Shown: piece after piece, positions 38,807 to 47,621 of the stretch | How positions within the stretch are numbered: the first letter of the stretch is position 1 | Layout: every line of letters begins with the position of its first letter | DNA from: Thermaerobacter subterraneus DSM 13965 | GTDB taxonomy: Bacteria > Bacillota > Sulfobacillia > Thermaerobacterales > Thermaerobacteraceae | Assembly (NCBI RefSeq): GCF_000183545.2 | Contig: NZ_JH976535.1 | Span: 1,551,837-1,615,836 of the forward strand | Length of the DNA: 64,000 nt | Direction of reading: 5' to 3' | Program-made: the position numbers and the translations under genes | The notes under the pieces: model-generated | What the model saw: only the letters and a program-made list of their open reading frames with translations | Told to the model about the DNA's origin: nothing | Database searches by the model: none

Positions 38807-39409
38807 TCATGTGGCGCGCGATTCCTCGCCCGCAGGACCCGCGGCGCCCTCGCCCTCCCCGGCCGCCGGCCGGGCCTCGGCGCGGGACGCACCCACCACC
38901 TGGGGGCGTGGGGCCAGGACCATGGTCATGTTCCGGCCTTCCACCACGGGGCGGCGCTCGATGGTGGCGATGTCCTCCACCGCCCTGGCCAGGCGCTCCA
39001 GCACCTGGCGCCCCAGGTCGGCATGGACGATCTCCCGCCCCCGGAACATGATGGTGGCCTTGACCTTGTCGCCGTCCTCGAGGAACCGCCGGGCATTGCG
39101 CAGCTTGACCTCGAAGTCATGCTGGTCGATGCGCGGCCGCATCTTGACCTCTTTGATATCCACAATCTTTTGCCGCTTGCGCGCTTCCCGATCCCGTTTC
39201 GCCTGCTCGTATTTAAACTTGCCGTAGTCCATGATGCGGCACACGGGCGGCCGGGCCTGCGGTGCCACCTCCACCAGGTCCATGTTCCGCTCGTAGGCCA
39301 TGCGCAGGGCTTCGTGGGTCGGGAAGATGCCCAGCTGCTCGCCCTCGGGCGAGATGACCCTGACCTCGCGCACGCGAATCTGCTCGTTCACGCGCAGGTC
39401 CCTGACGAT
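38807..39409 (-). CDS. infC: Translation initiation factor IF-3, apparent ATC start
   Basis: Prevents premature 50S joining and proofreads start codons. It has VNEQIRVREVRVI, PPVCRIMDYGKFKYEQAKRDREARK, and a C domain with KVKATIMFRGREI. I place the start at ATC (39407-39409) because a perfect GGAGGTGA (39416-39423) lies 6 bases upstream, and because the resulting N-terminus (xVRDLRVNEQ) aligns with MISKDFIINEQ of Bacillus IF-3. The GTG at 39391, six codons in, has no such site. A non-canonical infC start lets IF-3 repress its own synthesis in other bacteria. The C-terminal 30 residues are a low-complexity tail. Confidence 0.93.
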   Translation of the reverse strand: MVRDLRVNEQIRVREVRVISPEGEQLGIFPTHEALRMAYERNMDLVEVAPQARPPVCRIMDYGKFKYEQAKRDREARKRQKIVDIKEVKMRPRIDQHDFEVKLRNARRFLEDGDKVKATIMFRGREIVHADLGRQVLERLARAVEDIATIERRPVVEGRNMTMVLAPRPQVVGASRAEARPAAGEGEGAAGPAGEESRAT

Positions 39410-39415
39410 TGCGCG

Positions 39416-39743
39416 TCACCTCCGGAAGTTTGGCCGGCACCCCACCACCCGCCCTTGCCGCCCGGGTGGAGGTACCCGTCCCATGACCTGCCGTACGACC
39501 GCAAAAACAGCAAACGGGCGCAAGCGGCGCCCGCTCATCCCCCGGGCGGCTCCACGGCACCCTGCCCCTGCCGCCGGCACCCCGTGTGCAGGTGCCCGCG
39601 GCGCGCCAGGATCGCCACCGGGCCGCCCGGCCCGAAACCCCAGTCGCAGTTTGGACGCGCTGGGGTGGGAAGCTCGTGCTTCCGCTTGCCTGCCGGTTGA
39701 GACAAAAATGCCAGCCGGTCGCAGGATGCGACTAGCCTGAGGC
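39416..39743 (-). promoter_or_regulatory. Long infC-rpmI-rplT leader (candidate L20 autoregulatory leader)
   Basis: About 325 bases lie between the consensus promoter and the infC Shine-Dalgarno. They include an intrinsic terminator at 39502-39534. The position, upstream of infC with a terminator inside, matches the L20 leader of Bacillota. I could not fold it to confirm an L20-binding site. Confidence 0.6.
39502..39534 (-). terminator. Attenuator terminator inside the infC leader
   Basis: Minus strand: CGGGCGC / GCGCCCG stem with a 5-base loop, followed by TTTGCTGTTTTT. It lies about 90 bases before the infC start. Confidence 0.75.
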
Positions 39744-39772
39744 ATTGTAGCACCGGTGCCAGAGGCCGTCAA
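39744..39772 (-). promoter_or_regulatory. Sigma-A promoter of infC-rpmI-rplT
   Basis: Minus strand: TTGACG, 17-base spacer, TACAAT. The -35 is only 12 bp from the left end of the insertion sequence. Confidence 0.85.
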
Positions 39773-39784
39773 TCGCCCGCAATC

Positions 39785-41075
39785 ACTCAGCCAAAATGTA
39801 ACCGAAGGGGTCCCGGATCACTCACGGAGAAATCTTACCGAAGGGACGTGCTGTGCCAATGTCGCTCGCCAGCCGCCGGGAGTATCTCGCCACCATGCGA
39901 GAACGGTATTGGGCGGCCCGAACCCGCCGGGAACGCACCGAGATCCTGAACGAAGTCCAGCAAGTCTGTGGGTATCACCGCAAGTACGCGATCCGGGTCC
40001 TCCGACAGGCTACGCCGCCGGCCCCGGCCAAGCGCCGTCGCAAGCGGGCCCTGCGCTACCTGGAGGCCTTGCCGGTCATCGCGCGGGTCTGGGAAGCGCT
40101 GGACTACCCTTGCGCCGAACGGCTTCACCCGGTCCTCTTGCCCATGGCCGAGCACCTGGCCGCCCATGGGGAAGTGGTCCTCACCGGGGCCGTTCGCGAC
40201 GCCCTTCGGCAGATCAGCCGCGCCACCCTGGCCCGCCGCCTCGCTGCGATGCCCTCGCCCAAGCCGCGCCGTCGGCTTCCTCGTCCGCGACCGGGGCTGC
40301 TGCAAAGCCAGATCCCCATGGCCACCTACGACTGGGACGAAGCCCGGCCCGGGGCCTTGGAGGTCGATCTGGTCGAACATAACGGCGGCTCGACCGCCGG
40401 CCAGTACGCGTACACCCTCAGCATGGTCGACATCGTGACGGGCTGGAGCCGCCGCCGCGCCTTGCTCGGCCGAAGCCAGCGCGCCGTCCACGAAGCCATC
40501 CAGGACCTGATCGCCCAATGGCCCTATCCCGTCTGGGGCCTGCACACCGACAACGGCGCGGAGTTCGTCAACCATCACCTGCACCGGTACGCCGAAGCGC
40601 ACCACCTGACGTTCACCCGCAGCCGCCCCTATCGCAAGAACGACAACGCCCACGTCGAGCAGCGCAACCGCCAGCTGGTCCGGGAGATCGTCGGCTATGC
40701 CCGCTACGACCGCCCCGAGCAGGTCGAACAGCTCAACCGGCTCTACGCCCGCTTGGACCTCTACGCCAACCTGTTCCTCCCAACCCGGAAGCTCAAGAAC
40801 AAGGTCCGGGAGGGCGCCCGGGTGCGCAAATCCTACGACGCCGCCCGGCCCCCGCTGGATCGCATCCTCGAGCGCGACGTGCTCTCGCCCGAGGAACGGG
40901 CGCGCTGGCTGGCCCTTCGCCAGTCTCTCAACCCCCTAAAGCTCCATCGGGAGCTGGACGACCTGATCGCTGGCCTCCAGCAACCCCCGGAAACGACCAT
41001 GTCCGCCGATTGAGGTGTTCGGTAACATCCTTACGTGAGTGATCAGGACCCGTTGGGTAACATTTTTAGCTGAGT
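39785..41075 (+). mobile_element. Insertion sequence, 1.29 kb, one transposase gene, 58-bp imperfect terminal inverted repeats
   Basis: Left end 39785-39842 (starts ACTCAGCCAAAATGTAACC) and right end 41018-41075 are imperfect inverted copies. Both contain GATCACTCACG internally and end next to TTACCGAA. The internal GATCACTCACG could be a second transposase site. No clear target duplication was found: flanks read CGCAATC on the left and TGACACG on the right. The right end may extend as TGTCAACTCAG, as in several integrase-type elements. The element appears intact. Confidence 0.9.
39853..41013 (+). CDS. DDE integrase-core transposase
   Basis: The 386-residue transposase has an N-terminal helix-turn-helix region (residues 5-60, EILNEVQQVCGYHRKYAIRVL) and an integrase catalytic core. 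The DDE triad is visible in GALEVDLVEHNGG, GLHTDNGAEFVN and NDNAHVEQRN. The basic C-terminus contains NLFLPTRKLKNKVREG. It resembles the rve-domain transposases often placed in or near the IS481/ISNCY groups; the exact family is not decided here. The start is a GTG at 39853 or the ATG two codons on, after AAGGGACG. The frame is uninterrupted, so the element may still be active. Confidence 0.92.
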   Translation: MPMSLASRREYLATMRERYWAARTRRERTEILNEVQQVCGYHRKYAIRVLRQATPPAPAKRRRKRALRYLEALPVIARVWEALDYPCAERLHPVLLPMAEHLAAHGEVVLTGAVRDALRQISRATLARRLAAMPSPKPRRRLPRPRPGLLQSQIPMATYDWDEARPGALEVDLVEHNGGSTAGQYAYTLSMVDIVTGWSRRRALLGRSQRAVHEAIQDLIAQWPYPVWGLHTDNGAEFVNHHLHRYAEAHHLTFTRSRPYRKNDNAHVEQRNRQLVREIVGYARYDRPEQVEQLNRLYARLDLYANLFLPTRKLKNKVREGARVRKSYDAARPPLDRILERDVLSPEERARWLALRQSLNPLKLHRELDDLIAGLQQPPETTMSAD

Positions 41076-41135
41076 TGACACGTCGCCGCCGGGGTGCCGT
41101 GCCGGCGGCGCCGGAGCCGGGATCGGCCCGTGACG

Positions 41136-42038
41136 TCAATCGTCCCGGGCCCGGGGATCCAGGAGGTCCCGCAAGCCGTCACCCAGGAGGTTGAAGCCCA
41201 GAACCACCAGCATGATGGCCAGCCCGGGAAAGGTCATGTTCCAGGGTGCCACGCGGAAGACCGTCCGGGCATCGTTGAGCATTCGCCCCCACTCCGGCTG
41301 GGGCGGCACCGCGCCCAGCCCGAGAAAGCTCAGGGCCGCCGCATCCAGGACCGCCGTCCCCACGCCCAGGGTGCCCTGAACGATCAGCGGCGCCAGGGCG
41401 TTGGGAAGGATGTGGCGGACGATGATCCGCGCATCGGAAAAGCCCAGGGCGCGCGCCGCCGCCACGTAGTCCTGCTCCCGGAGCGAGAGCACCTGGCCGC
41501 GCATCAGCCGCATGTACTGGGGCACCGCGACCAGCGCGACGGCGTACATGGTGTTCTCCAGGCTGGGTCCCAGGAAGGCGGCAAAGGCGATGGCCAGCAG
41601 GATGCTGGGGAAAGCCAGCATCAGGTCGACCAGCCGCCCGGAGACCATGTCGAACCAGCCGCCGTAGTACCCCGCCAGGGCCCCCCACACGGTGCCCGCC
41701 ACGGCCGCCATCAGCATCGACACCACGCCCACCCGCAGGGAGATCCGGGCCCCGTAGATGATGCGGCTCAGGACGTCGCGGCCCTGGTGGTCCGTGCCCA
41801 GCCAGTGCTCGGCCGAGGGCGGCTGGAGGCGTTGCAGCAGGTTCGCGTCGTCCGTGGGATGGTAGGGTGCCAAAAGCGGGGCCAGCAGGGCGACCAGGAC
41901 GAAGGCCAGGACGATACCCCCACCCAGGACCGCCGAGCGGTGGCCAAGAAAGCGGCGCCAGAATCCGTGGCCCAGCGGCAGCGGAGCGGCCGGCGGCAGA
42001 GAGGCTGCGGATTCCACTTGGCGGGACAGGGCTGCCAT
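41136..42038 (-). CDS. oppC: Peptide ABC transporter permease (DppC/OppC family)
   Basis: The 300-residue inner-membrane permease has the OppC_N domain (RRFLGHRSAVLGGGIVLAFVLVALLAP) and a BPD transport domain with the EAA loop (EQDYVAAARALGFSDARIIVRHILPNALAPLI) that contacts the ATPases. It starts at ATG after GGAGGGAGATGC. It is the last gene of oppA-oppB-oppC. No ATPase genes follow; the insertion sequence begins 60 bases past the stop. Confidence 0.93.
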   Translation of the reverse strand: MAALSRQVESAASLPPAAPLPLGHGFWRRFLGHRSAVLGGGIVLAFVLVALLAPLLAPYHPTDDANLLQRLQPPSAEHWLGTDHQGRDVLSRIIYGARISLRVGVVSMLMAAVAGTVWGALAGYYGGWFDMVSGRLVDLMLAFPSILLAIAFAAFLGPSLENTMYAVALVAVPQYMRLMRGQVLSLREQDYVAAARALGFSDARIIVRHILPNALAPLIVQGTLGVGTAVLDAAALSFLGLGAVPPQPEWGRMLNDARTVFRVAPWNMTFPGLAIMLVVLGFNLLGDGLRDLLDPRARDD

Positions 42039-42077
42039 GCATCTCCCTCCGTGCGGTTCCCGGGCACCAGCCGGTGA

Positions 42078-43088
42078 TCAGTCGTAGCGGATGCGCGGGT
42101 CCACCAGGGCGTAGAGCAGGTCGACCACCAGGTTGGTCAGCACGAACAGGGTGGCCACGAAGAACACGGCACCCTGCACGGCGGGATAGTCGCGGTAGCC
42201 GATGGAATCGACGATGTACCGTCCCACGCCGTTCAGGGAAAAGATGGTCTCCGTCAGCACCGCGCCGCCCAGCAGGCTGCCCACCTGGAGGCCCGTCACC
42301 GTCAGAACGGGCAGCATGGCATTGGGCAGGGCGTGCCGCAGCGTGACGATGCGCTCCAGAAGGCCCTTGGCCCGGGCCGTGCGCACGTAATCCTGCCGAA
42401 GCACCTCCAGCAGGCTGGAGCGGGTCATGCGCGCGATGAAGGCGGCCGGGATGGTGGCCAGGGCCAGGGCGGGCATGACCAGGTGCCGGGCGGCATCGAC
42501 GAAGGCAGGCAGGTTGCCCACCAGCAGGGTGTCCACAAGGTACATGCCGGTGATGAAGGGGACCTGGGCCTCGTACTGCACCGACAGCCGGCCCGACGGC
42601 GGCAGCCACTTCAGGTCGACGGCCAGGTAGTACATCATCACGAGCCCCAGCCAGAAGATGGGCATCGAGACGCCGACCATGGATCCCGCCATCACGCCGT
42701 AGTCAAGGATGGTGCGGCGCCGTACGGCGGCGATGACGCCGGCCAGCACCCCCAGGGGGATCGCCACCAGCATGGCGGCAAAGGTCAACTCGATGGTCGC
42801 CGGCAAGCGGACGGCAATGTCCCGGCTGACGGGCAGGCCGCTGCGCAGGGAGCGCCCCAGTTCCCCCCGCAACAACTGGCCGGCGAAGCGCCCGTATTGC
42901 ACCCAGAAGGGATCGTTGAGCCCCATCTCCTCCCGCAGCCGGGCCAGCATCTCCGGCGTGGCCCGTTCCCCCAGGATGGCCTGGGCCGGATCGCCGGGGA
43001 TCAGGTACAAGAAACCGAAGACGGCCACCGAGATGCCGAACAGGGTCGGAATGAGCAGCAACAACCGTTTGATCACGTACCGCAGCAC
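42078..43088 (-). CDS. oppB: Peptide ABC transporter permease (DppB/OppB family)
   Basis: The 336-residue permease has N-terminal MLRYVIKRLLLLIPTLFGISVAVF, a family-typical first helix, then IPGDPAQAILGERATPEMLARLREEMGL. Its EAA loop is RQDYVRTARAKGLLERIVTLRHALPNAMLPVL. Six membrane helices are expected. The GTG start follows GCGAGGCGAG. It precedes oppC by 39 bases and follows oppA after 233 bases containing a strong hairpin. Confidence 0.94.
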   Translation of the reverse strand: MLRYVIKRLLLLIPTLFGISVAVFGFLYLIPGDPAQAILGERATPEMLARLREEMGLNDPFWVQYGRFAGQLLRGELGRSLRSGLPVSRDIAVRLPATIELTFAAMLVAIPLGVLAGVIAAVRRRTILDYGVMAGSMVGVSMPIFWLGLVMMYYLAVDLKWLPPSGRLSVQYEAQVPFITGMYLVDTLLVGNLPAFVDAARHLVMPALALATIPAAFIARMTRSSLLEVLRQDYVRTARAKGLLERIVTLRHALPNAMLPVLTVTGLQVGSLLGGAVLTETIFSLNGVGRYIVDSIGYRDYPAVQGAVFFVATLFVLTNLVVDLLYALVDPRIRYD

Positions 43089-43186
43089 GCTCTCGCCTCG
43101 CTATCTCCGGCCGCTGGCCCGCCCCGCGCCCGCACCTGCTGCCGGGTGCCACCGGGGTGCCTCCGGCGGCCTTGGGTCCCGGGCAA

Positions 43187-43225
43187 GGCGCAGGCCGGGA
43201 CGGGGTCCCCGCCCCGGCCTGCGCC
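43187..43225 (-). promoter_or_regulatory. Stem-loop between oppA and oppB
   Basis: Arms GGCGCAGGCCGGG and CCCGGCCTGCGCC (with nearby GGGG/CCCC pairing) enclose a short loop and lack a U-run. Such hairpins after a binding-protein gene commonly protect the upstream mRNA or partially terminate, giving more OppA than permease. Confidence 0.6.
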
Positions 43226-43321
43226 CCGACCGTTCCCCTTCGCCACCTGCTGCCCGGCCGGCACCTGGCCGCCGGTAGCACCCGGCGAACCTCCGGGCCT
43301 GCACCCGCGACTTGGCGGGCC

Positions 43322-44971
43322 TTAGCGGGTGACCGACACCTTGTGCAGCTTCTCGCTGCCCAGCGGGCTCGGGACCAGCCCCTCCACGCCCTTGCGCACG
43401 ATGATGGGCGAGCGGGCGTGGGCCAGGGGGATCATGGGCACGTCCCGGTGGATGATCTCCTGCGCCTGCCGGTAGAGCTGCTCCCGCTGGCCCTGGTCCG
43501 GGGTGCGCTGCGCCCGCACCAGCAGCTGGTGCACCTCCTCGCTGCGGTAGAAGGAGATGTTGCCGGCACCGGGCGTGCGGGCGTTGTCCTTGTCCAAGAG
43601 CACGTACAGGAAGTTGTCGGGGTCGCCGTTGTCGCCGATCCAGCCCAGCAGGGCCATGGGATGCTCCCCGTTGCCCGTCTTCTCCAGGTAGACGTCCCAC
43701 TCGTGGCGGACGATCTCCGCCTGGATGCCCACGGCCGCCAGCTGCTGCTGGATGGCCTCGGCGATCTGCTCGGGCTGGGGCATGTAAGGCCGCGGCACGG
43801 GCATGGTCCAGAGCTCCGTCTGGAACCCGTCGGGGTAGCCGGCCTCCGCCAGAAGCTGCTTCGCCCGCTCGGGATCGTACTCGTAGTCCTGGATGTCATC
43901 GTTGTAGCCCCACATGGCGGGCGGCATGGGGTTCTTGGCCACCTGGCCCAGATCGCCCCAGAAGGCCTTGACCAGTTCCTCCTTGTTGATGGCGTGGGCG
44001 ATGGCCTGGCGCACCCGCACGTCGTTGAAGGGCTCCTTGTCGTTGTTGAGCGCCAGATAGCCGACGTTGTTCGCATCGCGGTAGAGGATGTCAAACTGGC
44101 CGGTGTCGATGGTGGGCAGGTCGGCCGGGTTCGGGTCTTCCATCACGTCGATGGTCCCCGCCATCAGTTCGGCCAGCCGCGCCGAGTTGTCCTTGATCGC
44201 CTTGTAGACGATCCGCTTCATCTTGGGTTTCGGCTCGCCCCACCACTGGTCGTAGGCCTCCAGCACGATCTGCTGGTCCGGGACCCATTCCACGAACTTG
44301 TAGGGTCCGGTGCCCACCGGATTGCGGCCGAAGTCGGCGCCGTACTTCTTGATCGCCTCGGGGCTGGCGATGGCGAAGCTCGGCATCGCCAGGTTCTGCA
44401 GGAAGGGCGCCAGCGGCTCCCGCAAGGTGAAGCGGACGGTGTACTGGTCCACCGCTTCGACCTTCTCGATCACCGACTCCTCGTCGAACCCGCCGAACAT
44501 GTAGGCGAAGTATTCGAAGTTCTCGCCCTCGTGCCGGTAGGGGTTGTCCGTCTTCATCCAGCGCTCGAAGTTGAAGACCACGGCCTCGGCGTTGAAGGGC
44601 GTGCCGTCGTGGAAGGTGACGCCCTGGCGCAGGTGGAAGGTCCAGACCTTGCCGTCGTCGCTGACCTCCCAATCGGTGGCCAGCCACGGCTCGACCTCCG
44701 TCTTGCCCTCCTTGAACTCCACCAGCGTGTCGAAGATCTGGTGGGTGACCTTCATGGACTCGCCGTCGGTGACGTTGGCCGGATCCAGGGACACCGAATC
44801 GCCGCCGCGCCCCCAGACCAGGGTGTCCGCCGGCAGGCCGGCCTCCCCGCCGCCGCTGCCCCCGCCACCCTCACCCGAAGGCTGGGCCGGCGCGCCGCAC
44901 GCCGTGGCCAGGACCGCCAGGACGGCCACCAGCGCCAGCGCCTGCAGGCGCCGCCGCCACGTCTTCACCAT
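43322..44971 (-). CDS. oppA: Peptide-binding lipoprotein (SBP family 5)
   Basis: The 549-residue extracytoplasmic solute-binding protein has a lipoprotein signal ending LATAC (Cys at about residue 25), a Gly/Ser linker, then the SBP_bac_5 pattern: LDPANVTDGESMKVTHQIFDTLVEF, WTFHLRQGVTFHDGTPFNAEAVVF, GTGPYKFVEW and VRQAIAHAINKEEL. The ATG at 44971 follows GAGGGGGG. It is the first gene of oppABC. Substrate may be peptides, or nickel or sugars in some relatives; the sequence does not decide. Confidence 0.93.
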   Translation of the reverse strand: MVKTWRRRLQALALVAVLAVLATACGAPAQPSGEGGGGSGGGEAGLPADTLVWGRGGDSVSLDPANVTDGESMKVTHQIFDTLVEFKEGKTEVEPWLATDWEVSDDGKVWTFHLRQGVTFHDGTPFNAEAVVFNFERWMKTDNPYRHEGENFEYFAYMFGGFDEESVIEKVEAVDQYTVRFTLREPLAPFLQNLAMPSFAIASPEAIKKYGADFGRNPVGTGPYKFVEWVPDQQIVLEAYDQWWGEPKPKMKRIVYKAIKDNSARLAELMAGTIDVMEDPNPADLPTIDTGQFDILYRDANNVGYLALNNDKEPFNDVRVRQAIAHAINKEELVKAFWGDLGQVAKNPMPPAMWGYNDDIQDYEYDPERAKQLLAEAGYPDGFQTELWTMPVPRPYMPQPEQIAEAIQQQLAAVGIQAEIVRHEWDVYLEKTGNGEHPMALLGWIGDNGDPDNFLYVLLDKDNARTPGAGNISFYRSEEVHQLLVRAQRTPDQGQREQLYRQAQEIIHRDVPMIPLAHARSPIIVRKGVEGLVPSPLGSEKLHKVSVTR

Positions 44972-45122
44972 CACAGCCCCCCTCACCCTTCGGCCCGGGA
45001 GTGATCTACACCGCCCTGCCGCCCGCGGGCGCAAGGCGCGCCGGCGGCACGGTTCCGGGTCCGTGTTGGGGTGGATTTCGCCGCGCTGGACGAGGTTCCT
45101 CCCCAAAAAATGGTCAAACTGG

Positions 45123-47039
45123 TCAAGCCGGGTTCCCCTGCCGCTGTGCCACCTTCTCGGTGATGAGGCGCACGAAGTCTTCCAGGGACTGGCTGCCCAG
45201 ATCACCCCGGTCCCGGCTGCGCACGGCGACCTGGCCCTCCTGGGCCTCCCGATCGCCGACCACCAGCATGTAGGGCACCTTTTCCACCTGGGCCTGGCGG
45301 ATCTTGTACCCGAGCTTCTCGTCCCGGGCATCGACCTCGACCCGCAGGCCCGCCGCCCGCAACCGTTCTTCCACCCGGCGCGCGTAGTCGTGGTGCCGGT
45401 CGCTGACGGGCAGCACCCGCACCTGCACCGGGGCGAGCCAGACGGGGAAGGCGCCGGCGTAGTGCTCGATCAGGATGCCGATGAAGCGCTCCAGGGACCC
45501 CATGATGGCCCGGTGGATCATCACCGGCCGCTGCTCCTGGCCCGCGGCGTCCACGTAGGTCAGGTCGAACCGGATGGGCATCTGGAAGTCCAGCTGCACC
45601 GTGGCCGTCTGCCACTTCCGCCCCAGGGAGTCGATCACGTAGAAGTCCAGCTTGGGGCCGTAGAAGGCGCCGTCGCCGGGCGCCAGGGTGTAGTCCCGGC
45701 CCGCCGCCTCCAGGGCCCGCGCCAGGGCCGCCTCCGCCCGCTCCCACAAGGCCGGATCGCCCATGAACTTCTCCGGCCGCGTGGCCAGCTTGATCTCGTA
45801 GGGCATGCCGAAGGTGCCGTAGATGGTGTCGACCAGCTCCAGGACGCGGCCGATCTCCTCTTCGATCTGGTCCTCCCGGACGAACAGGTGGGCGTCGTCC
45901 TGCTCGAAGCCTCGTACCCGCAAGAGCCCGTGCAGCGTGCCGGAGCGCTCGAAGCGGGCCAGCCGGCCGTATTCCGCCAGGCGGAGGGGCAGGTCCCGGT
46001 AGGAGCGGATCCGGCTGCGGTAGAGCAGGCAGTGCCCCGGGCAGTTCATCGGCTTGACGCCGAACAGGGCATCCTCCCGCTCGATCAGGAACATGTTGTC
46101 GCGATAGTGCTCCCAGTGGCCCGAGCGATGCCACAGGTCGACCTTCAGGATCTCGGGGGTGCGGACCTCCTGGTAGCCGTAGCGCGCCTGCAGCTCCCGG
46201 GAGAACTGTTCCAGGAGCCCGTACACCGTGGCCCCCTTGGGATGCCAGAAGGCGTACCCCGGCGCCACCTCCTCGAAGTGGAAAAGGTCGAGCTCGGGGC
46301 CCAGCTTGCGGTGGTCGCGGCGCCTGGCCTCCTCCAGCCGCTGGAGGTGCTCCTCCAGCTCCCGGGCGGAGGGGAAGGCGGTGCCGTAGATGCGGGTCAG
46401 CATCGGCCCCTTCTCGTCGCCCTTCCAATAAGCGCCCGCCACGCCGGTGAGCTTGAAGGCCTTGATCCGCCCGGTGGACGGCAGGTGAGGCCCCCGGCAG
46501 AGGTCGACGAACTCCCCCTGCTCGTAGACCGTCAGCGGCTCGTCCTCCGGGATGGACTCGATGATCTCGACCTTGTACCGCTCCCCCCGCTGCCGGAAGA
46601 GATCCAGGGCCTCCTGCCGGCTGACCGGCCGCCGGCGGATGGGCAGGTCTTCCTGTACGATCCGGGCCATCTCCTGCTCGATGGCTTCCAGATCGTCCGT
46701 GGAGAGGGGCCGGGGGGTCTGGATGTCGTAGAAGAACCCGTCCTCCAGCGGCGGCCCCACGGCCAGCTGGGCTTCCGGCCAGAGGCGCTTCACCGCCTGG
46801 GCCATCAGGTGGGCCGTGCTGTGGCGGTAGACCTCCCGCCCCGCCTCGTCGGCGAAGGTGAGAATCTCCAGCCGGCCGTCCTCTTCGAGGGGCCGGTTCA
46901 GGTCGATGACCTGCCCGTTCCAGCGGGCCGCCACCGCGTCCCGGGCCAGGCGCGGGCCGATCTGCTGGGCCACCTCCAGGGGCGTGATGCCCCGGGGCAG
47001 TTCCCGACGGCTGCCGCCGGGCAGCTCGACCACGATCAT
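45123..47039 (-). CDS. thrS: Threonyl-tRNA synthetase
   Basis: The 638-residue class II enzyme has a TGS domain (1-60), an editing domain with HSTAHLMAQAVKRL, a catalytic core with MNCPGHCLLYRSRIRSYRDLPLR and YGPKLDFYVIDSLGRKWQ, and a C-terminal anticodon-binding domain. I choose the ATG at 47039 (MIVVELPGG, AAGGA 10 bases upstream). The 11 extra upstream codons are encoded partly by a GCCGGTTCGTCC motif copy. The gene is governed by a T-box leader. In many Bacillota thrS directly precedes infC-rpmI-rplT; here oppABC and an insertion sequence lie between. Confidence 0.97.
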   Translation of the reverse strand: MIVVELPGGSRRELPRGITPLEVAQQIGPRLARDAVAARWNGQVIDLNRPLEEDGRLEILTFADEAGREVYRHSTAHLMAQAVKRLWPEAQLAVGPPLEDGFFYDIQTPRPLSTDDLEAIEQEMARIVQEDLPIRRRPVSRQEALDLFRQRGERYKVEIIESIPEDEPLTVYEQGEFVDLCRGPHLPSTGRIKAFKLTGVAGAYWKGDEKGPMLTRIYGTAFPSARELEEHLQRLEEARRRDHRKLGPELDLFHFEEVAPGYAFWHPKGATVYGLLEQFSRELQARYGYQEVRTPEILKVDLWHRSGHWEHYRDNMFLIEREDALFGVKPMNCPGHCLLYRSRIRSYRDLPLRLAEYGRLARFERSGTLHGLLRVRGFEQDDAHLFVREDQIEEEIGRVLELVDTIYGTFGMPYEIKLATRPEKFMGDPALWERAEAALARALEAAGRDYTLAPGDGAFYGPKLDFYVIDSLGRKWQTATVQLDFQMPIRFDLTYVDAAGQEQRPVMIHRAIMGSLERFIGILIEHYAGAFPVWLAPVQVRVLPVSDRHHDYARRVEERLRAAGLRVEVDARDEKLGYKIRQAQVEKVPYMLVVGDREAQEGQVAVRSRDRGDLGSQSLEDFVRLITEKVAQRQGNPA

Positions 47040-47099
47040 GGTCCCGGTTTCCTTACGTGCCGGTTCGTCCAACGTCCCTCACCGTCCTTCCAGGAATCT

Positions 47100-47614
47100 G
47101 CAGCGGGCAAATGAAAAGGGCCCCGTCCCAAAGGGACGAGGCCCGCCGGCCTCGCGGTTCCACCCTTTTTGGTGCCACCCGGGGCGGGAGCCAGCCCCCT
47201 CCCGCTTGGCACCCTCTTTCTGCCCGGTAACGGGGGCTACCGGCCGGTCTTCGGTGCTGCAGGGAGGCTCGTGCAGCCTCCGCGGGCCGCGGCCCCGGTC
47301 GCCGCCGCGCCGGCAACAGCTGCCCGCCCGCTCCCGGCCCCCGGCGGGGGTGCCGCTGTTCCGGGGCGGCGGCGCCGCCGGCCGGTCGAACCCCGCCGCC
47401 GGGGCCCTGCGCTCGCACCTGGGACCGGCAACTCCGGGGTGGTAACCGGCGGTGGCCTTCCGGGGCAGGCTCCCAGCCCCCCGCCCGCGGTTCCCGGCTA
47501 CACTCCACCCCGGGCTGGCCGCAGCGGGGGACCCGCCCTCTCTGGCGGGGCCGCTCCTCCGGTCGTGTCCCCTTCATCGTCGCCGGCGTGCCCGGATCCT
47601 CCGGGCACCGGTTT
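47100..47614 (-). promoter_or_regulatory. T-box leader of thrS
   Basis: Minus strand 47167-47154 reads AGGGTGGAACCGCG, the T-box. A terminator (GGGACGGGGCCCTTTT, 47113-47142) follows it. A stem I GA-motif, CAGAGAGGGCGGG, lies near 47533-47545. GGTTACCAC at about 47439-47447 supplies ACC as a candidate threonine specifier. The promoter lies just upstream. Uncharged tRNA-Thr should allow readthrough into thrS. Confidence 0.9.
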
Positions 47615-47621
47615 GGCCGAA

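Noticed and set aside
39775..39784. Target-site duplication of the insertion sequence
   Set aside because: Left flank CGCAATC and right flank TGACACG do not match over any clear length, so no duplication is claimed.
45112..45126. GGTCAAACTGGTCAA, resembling a CtsR box, at the thrS stop
   Set aside because: The half-sites are 2 bases apart instead of 3, and the site is at a 3' end with no promoter of a downstream gene nearby.
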